A stretch of 64,000 bases of DNA, taken from Spirosoma telluris (GTDB lineage Bacteria; Bacteroidota; Bacteroidia; Cytophagales; Spirosomataceae). The notes beneath the pieces were generated by a model. It did not search any database. It was not told where the DNA came from and saw nothing but the letters and a program-made list of their open reading frames with translations. The translations under genes were made by a program, and so were the position numbers. Where the stretch lies: the NCBI GenBank assembly GCA_003259005.1, contig QLII01000001.1, positions 2,372,501 through 2,436,500 on the forward strand, in the 5' to 3' direction. Of this stretch, positions 48,355 through 57,893 are shown one piece after another; the stretch's first letter is position 1; each line of letters opens with the position of its first letter.

Positions 48355-48399
48355 ACGCATTCACAATTAATTTTAATTTGGACAAAGGTACGCGTGAAA

Positions 48400-48432
48400 T
48401 TTGGTCGTTTGACTAACAATTGCTTAACTTTG
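48400..48432 (+). promoter_or_regulatory. Bacteroidota-type promoter of the SRP RNA
   Basis: TTTG at 48400-48403 and TAACTTTG at 48425-48432 match the -33 and -7 (TAnnTTTG) consensus with 21 bp between. Transcription would start at about 48437-48440, exactly at the RNA 5' end. Confidence 0.75.
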
Positions 48433-48436
48433 CATC

Positions 48437-48526
48437 GGCAAATCGGTGCTACCAGCTCCTGCTGAATCCCCCAGGTCTTGACCGAAGCAAGGGTAGGTGG
48501 TCGTAGCGGTGAGACATTGGTTTGCC
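48437..48526 (+). ncRNA. ffs: Signal recognition particle RNA (4.5S)
   Basis: The ends GGCAAA and TTTGCC pair, and the interior carries the conserved SRP apical region: CCCCCAGGTCTTGACCGAAG followed by CAAGGGTAGG. About 90 nt, the usual small bacterial size. It scaffolds Ffh for cotranslational membrane targeting. A consensus promoter precedes it. Confidence 0.88.
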
Positions 48527-48612
48527 ATTTTTTATTTCCGCCCTGTGCGGTTACGCTGTTTAGCGGGTTATGCGTTTAGCTGTATCAAACCGCTAAATTC
48601 TCTAAACCCAAC

Positions 48613-49783
48613 ATGGATCTCCTTAGCCAACTCACTACTTCGTTTCAGCGTTTATTCCATAGCGACCCGTTGCTGATTTGCTCGCCCGGTCGTGTTAATC
48701 TCATTGGCGAACATACGGACTACAACGAAGGGTTTGTTCTCCCAGCCGCTATTGACAAGGCTATTTACCTAGCCGTTGGTCCACGCTCCGATAATGAGCT
48801 GCATTTTGTGGCTTATGACCTGGACAAAACTTATCAGGATTCTCTCAACAAGTTGACTCCTACGAATACCTGGGCCGATTATCTGCTGGGTGTAGTTGCT
48901 CAACTTCGGCTGGCAGGTCATGAGTTTGGCGGCTTTAACTGCGTTTTCGGCGGTACTATTCCGATGGGTTCGGGCCTTTCCTCATCGGCCGCTCTTGAAA
49001 ATGGGGTTGGATTTGCCATTAATGAATTATACGATTTAGGGCTTGACCGAGTTAGCTTGCTCAAGCTGTCCCAACGGGCCGAAAATGAGTTCGTTGGTGC
49101 CAAGGTGGGCATTATGGATATGTTTGCCAGCATGATGGGCAAGGCCGATCATGTGATTAAACTCGACTGCCGGTCGCTCGACTATTCCTATGCACCCTGC
49201 AAATGAACGGCATTAGCCTAGTTCTCTGCGATTCACGAGTGAAGCATTCATTAGTTACGTCGGAGTACAACACACGCCGGGCTGAATGCGAAGCGGGTGT
49301 TCGATTTCTCCAGACATTTTATCCCGAAATCAAGAGCCTGCGCGATGTTACAATGTCGATGCTGGATCAACACCTGCGCGACGCAGAACCCTTAATTTAT
49401 CGGCGTTGTGCCTATGTAGTACAGGAAACCAACGTTTACTGGATGGCGTAAAGGCACTCGAAGCAAATGATGTAGCTACTTTTGGCCAACTGATGTACGG
49501 CTCTCACGAAGGGCTAAGCCATTGGTATGAAGTTAGTTGCCCGGAATTAGACATTCTGGTAGACATTGCCCGCCAGCAGCCAGGCGTACTTGGTGCCCGC
49601 ATGATGGGTGGAGGCTTCGGCGGATGCACCATCAACCTGGTGCGCGAAGAAGCCCTGGAGGCATTTACTGACCTGATTATAAAACAATACAAAGCCCAAA
49701 CGGGGAAAGATACGTACCTTCACGTCTGCAAAATCCAGAACGGAACGAGTATAGTTAGTAAGGCAGTGGAGCTTAATAAGTAA
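48613..49783 (+). CDS. galK: Galactokinase (two frameshifts)
   Basis: About 390 residues. GHMP-kinase motifs are plain: CSPGRVNLIGEHTDYNEGFV, the ATP loop GGTIPMGSGLSSSAALE, and the C-terminal MMGGGFGGCTINL. The frame breaks at about 49200 (GCAAATG for GCAAAATG) and about 49431 (GGAAACC for GGAAAACC); each restores the frame with one A. It phosphorylates galactose at C1, the first Leloir step. The Leloir partners galT and galE are absent; the transaldolase gene follows. Confidence 0.95.
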
Positions 49784-49845
49784 ATGAAGTAAAAAACAGC
49801 TTATAGACCTACTGACCACAGACAATTAATTAACTCTATTTTACC

Positions 49846-50504
49846 ATGAATTTTTCATTGACACAGCCAATCTGGCTGACATTAAAGAAGCCCAGGAAAT
49901 GGGTATTCTAGACGGCGTTACAACCAATCCTTCGCTAATGGCCAAAGAAGGTATTACGGGAAAGGACAACGTAATGCGTCATTATAAGCAGATTTGCGAA
50001 ATCGTACAGGGCGATGTCAGCGCAGAAGTTATCTCAACGACCTACGATGAGATGATTAAGGAAGGCGAAGAATTGGCTGATATCGACGAGAACATCGTGG
50101 TAAAAGTGCCAATGAGTGGTGATAGTATCAAAGCCATTAAATATTTCTCGGAAAAAGGCATCCGAACCAACTGCACATTGGTATTCTCGGCTGGCCAGGC
50201 TCTGTTGGCCGCTAAAGCTGGTGCTACTTACGTATCGCCGTTCGTAGGTCGTTTAGACGATATTTCGACTGACGGTATGGCTCTGATCGAGCAGATCGTG
50301 AATATCTATACGAACTACGGCTACACGACTGAAGTATTAGCGGCATCGGTACGTCACCCAATGCACGTTATTCAGTGCGCCGAAATCGGTGCCGATGTGA
50401 TGACGGCACCTTTGGGCGTTATTAAGATGTTGCTCAATCACCCTCTGACGGATAGCGGCCTGGCTAAATTCCTGGCTGATCACGCGAAAGTCGAGAAAAA
50501 GTAA
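49846..50504 (+). CDS. tal: Transaldolase (frameshift)
   Basis: About 219 residues. The small transaldolase or fructose-6-phosphate aldolase form: after one T is restored near 49851 it reads [20 protein letters not shown]. The Schiff-base Lys is in [16 protein letters not shown], and [11 protein letters not shown] and [12 protein letters not shown] are conserved. It moves three-carbon units in the pentose phosphate pathway. Its start is displaced by the frameshift, so I use the ATG at 49846. Confidence 0.9.
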
Positions 50505-50515
50505 AACCAGTCGAT

Positions 50516-50557
50516 AGTCATCAGTCGATAGTTGTTAGTAGCTATCGACTGATGACT
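50516..50557. terminator. 16-bp perfect inverted repeat, AGTCGATAG type
   Basis: AGTCATCAGTCGATAG (50516-50531) pairs with 50542-50557. It lies between the transaldolase stop and the ftsE start. Confidence 0.5.
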
Positions 50558-50573
50558 AACTATCACTTCATTT

Positions 50574-51254
50574 ATGTTTTCCACAGAATCCGTCCTTACT
50601 CTCGACCACGCTGATATTTATCAGGGCAAAAAGCTGGTCTTAGGCGATGTATCATTTCAGATTCATAAGGGCGATTTCGCCTATCTTATTGGTCGGACTG
50701 GCAGTGGCAAGACATCGTTACTTAAGACATTATACGCCGATTTGTGGCTCCAGAATGGGAAAGGCTTAGTAGCTGGCTATCCACTTGACTCGCTCAAACC
50801 ACGTGATGTCCCACAACTGCGTCGGAAAATCGGTATCGTTTTTCAGGATTTTCAATTGTTTTTCGACCGCTCTGTAGAAGACAACCTGAAGTTTGTGCTT
50901 AAAGCAACCGGTTGGACGAATAAGACCGACATGAACAACCGCATTGCCGATGTGCTGATGCAGGTTGGTCTGGGAACTGCCCAGAAAAAAATGCCTCACC
51001 AACTCTCCGGCGGTGAACAGCAGCGGGTGGTTATTGCCCGCGCCATGCTGAATGAACCCCTGATTCTGATTGCCGACGAACCCACCGGTAACCTCGACCC
51101 TTCGGTAGCTGATCAGATCATGAAAGTATTCCAGGCCATCAACAATGCGGGAACGGCTGTGCTGATGGCTACGCATAATTACGACCTGTTAAACAAATAC
51201 CCAGCCCGTGTGCTACGATGCCAGGATGGGCAGGTAGTGGAATTAGGTGGGTAA
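50574..51254 (+). CDS. ftsE: Cell-division ABC transporter ATP-binding protein
   Basis: 226 residues. Walker [13 protein letters not shown], signature [12 protein letters not shown] and Walker [15 protein letters not shown] are complete. Overall sequence ([20 protein letters not shown]) resembles FtsE, which with FtsX drives peptidoglycan hydrolase activation at division. No ftsX follows directly, so the assignment rests on similarity. Confidence 0.85.
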   Translation: MFSTESVLTLDHADIYQGKKLVLGDVSFQIHKGDFAYLIGRTGSGKTSLLKTLYADLWLQNGKGLVAGYPLDSLKPRDVPQLRRKIGIVFQDFQLFFDRSVEDNLKFVLKATGWTNKTDMNNRIADVLMQVGLGTAQKKMPHQLSGGEQQRVVIARAMLNEPLILIADEPTGNLDPSVADQIMKVFQAINNAGTAVLMATHNYDLLNKYPARVLRCQDGQVVELGG

Positions 51255-51260
51255 TTCAAC

Positions 51261-51380
51261 CTTAGGGTATAAGTAATCAGGCAGATTTAGATTCTTTAGA
51301 TGGTGAAGATTTTCTTTAGTAGCCAGTATGGCTATTGATCCACTAGAATCTACAGAATCTAACCTTGCCTTAGAACCTAA
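51261..51380. repeat. AGATTCT-ended palindromic element (R4)
   Basis: CTTAGG..GTAATCAGGCAGATTTAGATTCT on the left side and AGAATCTAACCTTGCCTTAG on the right pair imperfectly over about 28 bp. It occupies the gap between ftsE and the next ATG at 51386. Confidence 0.5.
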
Positions 51381-51385
51381 GCCCT

Positions 51386-52324
51386 ATGAATCTTGATCGT
51401 CGCTATTTCCTGGGCTCGCTTGCAGCCATTGCCGGAGCTTCTTTCCTACCTGAACATCAGCTAGCTCAAGCACGATCGCTTGTAAAAGCGTTTCCAATTG
51501 CCTGTAACTCCTATAGCTGGCTCACTTTCTATGGACGGCAGGGGAAAACATGGATGGCTGATCCTGATGCGTCGCTGAGCGAACTCGTACAGTCTGGTTT
51601 AACAGCTTATGAACCAGCTATAAACTCCGCTGAAGAAGTCACCAAACTTATTCCACTATTGAAGAAATATAAGCTGGCGATGCCATCCTTATATGTTAAC
51701 AGTACCCTGCACCAGGCTGCTGAAGCACAAAAATCTATTGACACCGTACTCGCCATTGCCGATGCAGTTCGACCAGCCGGAACAACCATTTTCGTAACCA
51801 ATCCCAGCCCTATTAAATGGGGCAGCAACGACGACAAATCAGACCCAGAACTAGCCGAGCAAGCCCGGAATCTGGATCAACTAGGCGACGAATTGCGTAA
51901 ACGTGGAATTACACTGGCTTATCATACACATGCCCCTGAGCACCGGCAAGCCGCCCGCGAGTTTCACCACATGCTACTGGCAACTGATCCAAAAAACGTA
52001 TCGCTTTGTTTAGATGCTCATTGGGTCTATCGGGGGTCGGGCAACTCGCAAATCGCTTTATTTGATGTCGTTAAACTCTATGGAAAACGTATTGTTGAGG
52101 TGCACATTCGGCAATCGCGCGCGGGCATCTGGCAAGAAACATTTGGGGAGGGTGACATTGATTATCAACGCCTTGCTACGGAGCTAAAGGCCCTGAATAG
52201 TCGCCCCTTACTGGTTCTGGAGCAATGTCTGGAAAAAGGGTCACCCAATACGATGGGACCGATTGAAGCGCACAAACAGGATTTGGCCTATACAAAAACC
52301 GTTTTCTCAGGGTTGATAGGATAA
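51386..52324 (+). CDS. Tat-exported sugar phosphate isomerase/epimerase-like protein
   Basis: 312 residues. DRRYFLGSLAAIAGASFL is a twin-arginine type signal. The body is an AP-endonuclease-2-like TIM barrel (YHTHAPEHRQAAREFHHMLL; CLDAHWVYRGSG; EVHIRQSRAGIW) with metal-binding His, Asp and Glu. Periplasmic isomerases or epimerases of this type act on sugars or inositols; the substrate is unknown. Confidence 0.8.
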   Translation: MNLDRRYFLGSLAAIAGASFLPEHQLAQARSLVKAFPIACNSYSWLTFYGRQGKTWMADPDASLSELVQSGLTAYEPAINSAEEVTKLIPLLKKYKLAMPSLYVNSTLHQAAEAQKSIDTVLAIADAVRPAGTTIFVTNPSPIKWGSNDDKSDPELAEQARNLDQLGDELRKRGITLAYHTHAPEHRQAAREFHHMLLATDPKNVSLCLDAHWVYRGSGNSQIALFDVVKLYGKRIVEVHIRQSRAGIWQETFGEGDIDYQRLATELKALNSRPLLVLEQCLEKGSPNTMGPIEAHKQDLAYTKTVFSGLIG

Positions 52325-52418
52325 TGAAACAAACTGGTCAATTGGCTGTTATTCATCCTACACTGCACAATGCAGTTTATTCATGAATTCCCAGATTAAT
52401 TAAACTCACGTTATCGTT

Positions 52419-52891
52419 ATGCAACCCAATATTGGCCTTGAAAAAGATGTTCTAAAACAGGACAACATACTATTAAACGACTTCCTGTCTGATCTGCACG
52501 TACTTTATATCAAAACCCGCAAATACCATTGGAACGTCGCCGGGCCGAATTTTATGGAATACCATAAATTTTTCGAGAGTCAGTACAAAGCTATTGAAGC
52601 TGAAATTGATGAAGTGGCCGAACGTATCCGGCAGTTAGGGGTACACCGCTAGCTACTATGGCTGAGTTTATTCACAATACCAGCCTGAAAGAAGATGCGG
52701 GAAAGCCAAAAGACACCGCTGACATGTTCAAGAATCTCCTGTCTGACCATGAACAGATCGTTCGTGAACTTCGCGATGATGTTGAAAAGTGTGACGAGGA
52801 ACTGAAAGACGCTGGTACTGCCGATTTTTTGACGGGTCTGATGGAGGCTCACGAAGCAATGGCCTGGATGTTACGGAAGTACCTTTCCTAG
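52419..52891 (+). CDS. Dps-like ferritin (frameshift)
   Basis: About 157 residues. The ferritin-like helices are seen in LNDFLSDLHVLYIKTRKYHW, NVAGPNFMEYHKFFESQYKA, EIDEVAERIRQLG and the second half TADFLTGLMEAHEAMAWMLR. The dinuclear-site His, Asp and Glu are in HWNVAGPNF and EIDEVAERI. The frame breaks near 52650 in the codons after GVHR. Dps stores iron and shields DNA from oxidative stress. Confidence 0.85.
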
Positions 52892-52904
52892 AAAGAGTAG
52901 TGAA

Positions 52905-52985
52905 AATTGAAGAGTGTAGCGTGTAGAATAAGGTGATTCAGGATTTTTTCCTATATTCCTCATTCTACATTCTACACTTTTCATT
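52905..52985. repeat. Imperfect inverted repeat, GTGTAGAATAAG type
   Basis: GAAGAGTGTAGCGTGTAGAATAA pairs with TTCATTCTACATTCTACACTTTTC at 52955 on, with mismatches. It precedes the Nramp-like gene. Confidence 0.35.
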
Positions 52986-52991
52986 TATATC

Positions 52992-54170
52992 GTGCCCAAA
53001 TCTCTTTCCATCCGCTCTGGTCTAGGCAGTGTCTTATTTTGGTCGGTAATTTCAGCCGCGTTTATTGGTCCTGGGACAGTTACGACCTGCGCTATGGCGG
53101 GCTCCCGTTTTGGTTTGCAGTTGCTCTGGGCATTAACTTTTTCAACTATTGGTACGATTATTTTACAGGAAGCGGCAGCTCGAATAACCATTGCTTCTGG
53201 CCTTACCCTGGGCGAAATAATTACAAAAACGTATGGGTTCCAGGTTCGTTGGCTTATGTTTGCTCTTTTTGGTGCAGTTGCGCTTGGCTGTGCTGCCTAT
53301 CAGGCAGGAAATATTCTTGGAGCCGTATCGGGCTTAGTTCTATTAACTGGTGGCTCTCCTAGACTTATTACTTTATCAATCGGTTTGCTATGTATAGTTC
53401 TCCTTTGGCAAGGCTCAACAGGACTCATTGCCAAGACGCTGGGTATTATTGTCTTTACGATGGGAGCCGCGTTTGCCTACGTAGCAATTAGTACATCAAC
53501 AGGTGCTGTTACGTTTACCAAATCATTAGTAGTACCTTCTTTACCAGCTGATTCTTTAGTACTAGTTATCGGACTAATTGGGACAACTATTGTACCCTAC
53601 AACTTATTTCTCGGTTCTGGAATGGGGCAAGGGCAATCGCTCACAGAAATGCGTTGGGGGATCTCTGTTGCCGTATTAATTGGTGGATTAATTTCAATGG
53701 CTATATTAGTAGCTGGCACCTTGGTGACCGGTGATTTTTCCTTTCAACTGGTTGCCCAGACTCTTAGCAGCCAGCTAGGCAGTTGGGCGGGCTCGTTGTT
53801 TGCCTTTGGCTTGTTTGCAGCTGGCTTCACCTCCTGCCTAACGGCTCCCTTAGCGGCTGCGATTACGGCGCAAAGTTTATTGGGGTGGTCAGCTTCCTCT
53901 ATATTATATCGACTAGTCTGGCTAACTGTAATGGGTATTGGGCTAGCCTTTGGCCTGGCAGGTGTCAAACCAGTTCCCGTTATAATTTTGGCACAAGCCG
54001 CGAATGGGCTACTTCTGCCCATCGTAACTATTTTTTTATTGATTGCGGTCAATAACAAAGCGCTCTTAGCCCCTGAATATCGCAATTCGATCTGGCAAAA
54101 TATAGGTATGGCTGTGGTAGTTATCGTTACGGCGTTTTTGGGTCTACGTAATGTATGGCTGGCCATTTAA
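52992..54170 (+). CDS. Nramp-family transporter with altered metal site
   Basis: 392 residues from a GTG start, about 11 hydrophobic segments. It follows the Nramp fold (GSVLFWSVISAAFIGPGTVT; GTTIVPYNLFLGSGMGQGQS). The helix-1 DPGN motif is replaced by GPGT and the helix-6 MPH by VPYN, so the residues that bind Mn or Fe in classical members are absent. It may carry Mg or another ion, or act otherwise. Also possible: a start a little downstream, but the first segment needs the GTG. Confidence 0.75.
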   Translation: MPKSLSIRSGLGSVLFWSVISAAFIGPGTVTTCAMAGSRFGLQLLWALTFSTIGTIILQEAAARITIASGLTLGEIITKTYGFQVRWLMFALFGAVALGCAAYQAGNILGAVSGLVLLTGGSPRLITLSIGLLCIVLLWQGSTGLIAKTLGIIVFTMGAAFAYVAISTSTGAVTFTKSLVVPSLPADSLVLVIGLIGTTIVPYNLFLGSGMGQGQSLTEMRWGISVAVLIGGLISMAILVAGTLVTGDFSFQLVAQTLSSQLGSWAGSLFAFGLFAAGFTSCLTAPLAAAITAQSLLGWSASSILYRLVWLTVMGIGLAFGLAGVKPVPVIILAQAANGLLLPIVTIFLLIAVNNKALLAPEYRNSIWQNIGMAVVVIVTAFLGLRNVWLAI

Positions 54171-54171
54171 T

Positions 54172-54218
54172 AACAAGGTGCTCGCAGCATAGCTTAGCTA
54201 TGCTGCGAGCACCTTGTT
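54172..54218. terminator. 22-bp perfect hairpin after the Nramp-like gene
   Basis: AACAAGGTGCTCGCAGCATAGC, a 3-nt loop TTA and the exact inverse. It starts right after the stop codon. No U tail, so termination may need help. Confidence 0.6.
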
Positions 54219-54244
54219 CAACGATAATACTTCATTACGATATT

Positions 54245-54343
54245 AAGTAATCAAGCAAATTTAGATTCTTTGGATTCTATTGTAATGAAAATCAGCATCT
54301 TGACACAACAGAATCCAGAGAATCTAAATTTGCTTAAATACTT
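54245..54343. repeat. AGATTCT-ended palindromic element (R5)
   Basis: AAGCAAATTTAGATTCTTTGG plus ATTC pairs with its inverse at 54311 on; about 33 bp with few mismatches. The right end overlaps the stop of the next gene (54342-54344). Confidence 0.55.
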
Positions 54344-55364
54344 ATTTCTTTTTGCTCAGCTTACGATTTTGCTGTTCTAAACGTTCAATTCGTTTCTGCT
54401 GATCAATCAGGTGAAGCGTTAATTCTTCATTTTTCTTCACCAAAGTGGCTAATAATGTAGTCAGGTCAACACCCTGTTTCACCATTTCAGTTGCACTCGG
54501 CATATCCGGCAAATGCTTGTTTTGTTGAACATATTGCTCTACCTCTGCCAGTGGCTGTAATTTGTAGCTTGGTGCAAAGACATAATCGGCCCATTGATGC
54601 ACTGATGTGGGTTGTACCCGCATAGCCAGCGCCGATAGCCGCCCAGCTAATGTAACATCACCTTTATCATTAACCGTCAGAAATTTACCAGTCGTTACAT
54701 CACTCGTTTCTGAATTAGCCGTCATATTTGTCAGCCGGAGGCCACTGCGTCCATCTGTACCAGCAGTGAGTTCTAAGCGGTTCTGTGGGGTCGATGTACC
54801 GATACCCACATTTACATTATTTCCTAGCACCAGCGCATTGCTGCTAAGAACACGGGCATTCGCACCAATAGCTGTTGCATTAGACAACCCTACGCCGACA
54901 CCAACAGCATTGGCTCCCAACAACGTATTGTCCTGGCCATCTAATCCCTCGAAGCCGGAATTAGGTCCAATAATGAGGTTTCGGTTGCCCCGTTGATTGC
55001 CTTGTCCAGCATTGTAGCCAATAAATACGTTATCATCACCATCCGTATTAAGCTTACCAGCTTCATAACCTACAAAGGTATTATGACTGCCGACAGTGTT
55101 GGGAAAACCAGCTTTATAACCAAAATAGGTATTGTAGGAACCGCTAGTGTTACTTTGCCCAGACATACTGCCCATAAACGTATTGTATATCCCCGTTCCA
55201 CCAATTGTCGCTGTAGTACTCTGCCCAATAAACAAGTTATTGGTGCCATTAGGTGACTGAAAACTAACAACCTGATTATCAGGCGTAATTACCTGACTTT
55301 GGGCAAATGTCTTTGTAGCTAAGCTGCTAGTGAGTATTAGGAAAGTAAATGTAAGGTGTTTCAT
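54342..55364 (-). CDS. Secreted repeat protein with tail-fibre type domain
   Basis: 340 residues. Signal peptide (LTFLILTSSLATKTFAQ). Residues about 40-150 form YadA/hemagglutinin-like repeats of about 24 residues (NTFMGSMSGQSNTSGSYNTY; NTFVGYEAGKLNTDGDDNVF), the left-handed beta-roll pattern. The C-terminus is a coiled coil (KKNEELTLHLIDQQKRIERL). It may be a surface adhesin or fibre. No frameshift. Confidence 0.75.
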   Translation of the reverse strand: MKHLTFTFLILTSSLATKTFAQSQVITPDNQVVSFQSPNGTNNLFIGQSTTATIGGTGIYNTFMGSMSGQSNTSGSYNTYFGYKAGFPNTVGSHNTFVGYEAGKLNTDGDDNVFIGYNAGQGNQRGNRNLIIGPNSGFEGLDGQDNTLLGANAVGVGVGLSNATAIGANARVLSSNALVLGNNVNVGIGTSTPQNRLELTAGTDGRSGLRLTNMTANSETSDVTTGKFLTVNDKGDVTLAGRLSALAMRVQPTSVHQWADYVFAPSYKLQPLAEVEQYVQQNKHLPDMPSATEMVKQGVDLTTLLATLVKKNEELTLHLIDQQKRIERLEQQNRKLSKKK

Positions 55365-55549
55365 AAGTAAAACTGGCTATGGAATTAATGAATAAATATA
55401 GCAATTTTCGTTCCGATTTTACACTTCAATTAATTTATAATCAACTGAAATACAGCACCTAATGGCAAAAAAGAAAGTACAGTAAAAGTACATGTAATTT
55501 TTTATCAGAACTAGTCACTACAAGTCAGGTGCTAAGCTACTCATTTTTC

Positions 55550-56359
55550 TTAATTAGCTTTATAATACAGTGTCTTCTTACCAGATTTTAGATCAGTAAT
55601 GAGCAATTTACCATTCTCAACATAATATTTTGAGGAGGGAACATCCTGCATTTGTCCGTTCACTCGTAACCGAACACAGAACAAATTCCCTTTTGTAAAC
55701 CAGCGTGCTCCAGCTGCGGCCAATTTGGTGTATAAAGCGGCATCGCCCCCACCCGACGACTGCACAGATACCCCCGATCCACTGGCATAACCCGATGAAC
55801 CACCATCCCCAAAAGTTCCATCGGCCCTCAGGATCATTGTTGAGGAAGTACTTCCATAGAAACCTCCATCTGTAGTTCCTCCTCCATAATTACTGGATGT
55901 CCGCCAGGCACCAATTAGAGCTGGATCGCGGTATAAATCGTCGGCAGAAGGAGCTAGTGTTGATGGTCGGGCTTTGCTAATTGATCCAGAACGAGTTAGT
56001 ATACCGGATATAGTTACGTTTCCATTCTGCCCCAGTTTCAGTAGAAGCTGTTCATTTTGCAAAGCAGCCTCAAACTGAAATACAGAACCATCAATAGGAT
56101 AAGTAGCTGTTCCCTGCGCCTGCTGATTAGCAGTTATTCCATTCAGTTGATACTGATCCTCCTTACCACCTGCCCCCACCCGTAATTCACCAACTAGCTG
56201 CTGCCCGGAGGCTCGCCAGGTTAAACTACTTTGTAAGGATACGGATGAATTAGTGGTTGATACTAGTGAACCCACCCACGTACCGCTAATTGTCTGGCCA
56301 ATAAGTTGATGACTAGCCAATAAAACCACGACGATCAGGCAACAAACAAAGTGCTTCAT
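55550..56359 (-). CDS. Secreted Ser/Gly-rich protein of unknown function
   Basis: 269 residues. Signal peptide (LIVVVLLASHQLIGQ). The N-terminal half resembles beta-rich lipocalin-like domains (ISGTWVGSLVSTTNSSVSLQ); the C-terminal half is rich in Gly and Ser (TDGGFYGSTSSTMILRADGT) and ends KKTLYYKAN. No family named. Confidence 0.7.
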   Translation of the reverse strand: MKHFVCCLIVVVLLASHQLIGQTISGTWVGSLVSTTNSSVSLQSSLTWRASGQQLVGELRVGAGGKEDQYQLNGITANQQAQGTATYPIDGSVFQFEAALQNEQLLLKLGQNGNVTISGILTRSGSISKARPSTLAPSADDLYRDPALIGAWRTSSNYGGGTTDGGFYGSTSSTMILRADGTFGDGGSSGYASGSGVSVQSSGGGDAALYTKLAAAGARWFTKGNLFCVRLRVNGQMQDVPSSKYYVENGKLLITDLKSGKKTLYYKAN

Positions 56360-56575
56360 TTATGTAGGCGAATTGGCGGGTATTTGAGCTGTTAATGGCA
56401 CTAATTTGTCAAGTTTAATTCGTTGGTTGGCAATACTTTATTGCTGTTTTATCTAACGGCCGCCAGGATTTACTACCCCTAAATAAAACTATTGTTCTAC
56501 TTACCAAACAGATTCCCTCAATTACGTAACTTTACCGAAGTAAACGCAGCTATCTGCTTCGAATCATACTAGGCT

Positions 56576-57380
56576 ATGAAGCTTTTTTCTATTCTCAACA
56601 CGATCGTTTCGGCTGGCTTTCTGGCTAGTGCCTTGACTAGCTGTGCCCCCGCCCTAACAACCGCTTATCGACTTGAACCCGTTTCGGGTGATATTGCTAC
56701 TATTGATGGCCGTCTGGTTACCAAAGCTGAGCAAAATGGCGTGGGCGTAGTTGCTTCATTCGAACACGAAGACTTAGAGTTTGTTACTCTGGATATTGAA
56801 GTAAAAAATCGCACAGACCATCCTATTGACGTTAATCCAGCTGATTTCCACTTTGTAGCTCTCGGTGCTGCACAGGATACGCTGTCGGATTTACGCAATC
56901 CCAATCTGGTACTCGCCCGTTCAGCCGCTGACCCTGCCTACGAAGCCGGGCAAATAAATATAAAGCGTAAGCAGGAGGAAAAACGACTGAAACGAGCCAA
57001 AGTCCTTAACACGGTTCTGATGGTAGCAGCTATTGCATCTGACGTTTCATCATCGAATACTAGTCGTTCTTACCGGGAATACACGAATAATCGGGTTGTT
57101 CATGGCTTTGCTTACCAGGGAATTGCGGTGAAACGTGCCGTCGACTATAGCACCTTTGCCAATCGGATGCAACGTTATGATTATGAAGAATACCGCTGGA
57201 AGGAATTAGCCCTCAAAGCCAATACAGTAGCTCCCGGCGAATCGGTGGGGCTTTGTTTACTTACCTAAAGTACAATCGGCTAAGTATCTGGCTATCAATT
57301 ACACCATACCTGAGCAGACAAGCGTGCCACTCCTATTTAAACAGGATCTGGTACAGCAGCGAAAAGCAAATCATCCTTAA
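56576..57380 (+). CDS. Envelope protein of unknown function (frameshift)
   Basis: About 268 residues. Signal with a lipobox-like ALTSC (SAGFLASALTSCAPALTTAY). The body (LEFVTLDIEVKNRTDHPIDV; LVLARSAADPAYEAGQINI) is mixed, with a basic central helix (KRKQEEKRLKRAKVLNTVLM). An extra G at about 57248 breaks the last 40 residues; removing it continues VGFVYLPKVQSAKYLAINYT to a TAA at 57378. Function unknown. Confidence 0.65.
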
Positions 57381-57401
57381 AACCGTATAGGTTTTGATTG
57401 A

Positions 57402-57731
57402 TTACCAATCGTCGTCCTCTTCCTCAAACGCTTGTTGCGCCCGTTGTAATTCCTGAAGGGTTTTCAGGTTATTCTGCATTTTTGCCAGCGCAATGCCTTT
57501 ATCATACAATTCTACAGCTTTATCCTGCTCATTTGATTCAGCGTAAAGCGCTGCTGCATGATAGTAGGTAGGCAGATAATCCGGGAATTCATTCAGTAGC
57601 TGGTCAAAATAAACTCGTGCCTGTTCAGGTTGGCTGTTTATGTATTCCATAGCCAATGCATAAACATTGAATGGGTTAGCCGGTTCTTCCTTTATAAACT
57701 GCATTAATAACTGAATACGATCATTATTCAT
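57402..57731 (-). CDS. TPR-like small protein
   Basis: 109 residues from MNNDRIQLLMQFIKEEPANP. Three tetratricopeptide-like helix pairs (FNVYALAMEYINSQPEQARV; YYHAAALYAESNEQDKAVEL) and an acidic tail (EEEDDDW). It likely mediates protein contacts. ATG at 57731 fits the repeat phase better than one 24 bp upstream. Confidence 0.75.
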   Translation of the reverse strand: MNNDRIQLLMQFIKEEPANPFNVYALAMEYINSQPEQARVYFDQLLNEFPDYLPTYYHAAALYAESNEQDKAVELYDKGIALAKMQNNLKTLQELQRAQQAFEEEDDDW

Positions 57732-57893
57732 ACATTCGATAAAAATAGTATGCAAGCATACTATTTTTTTAGGATTGTTTGTATTTTTGAGTCGTAAAAT
57801 TAGTCAACAGATGTCAGGCGCTAGTCATATAGTCAATAGCGATTTACTGACATCTATTGATTAACGACTAGTCACTACAAAACCCGAATAAGT

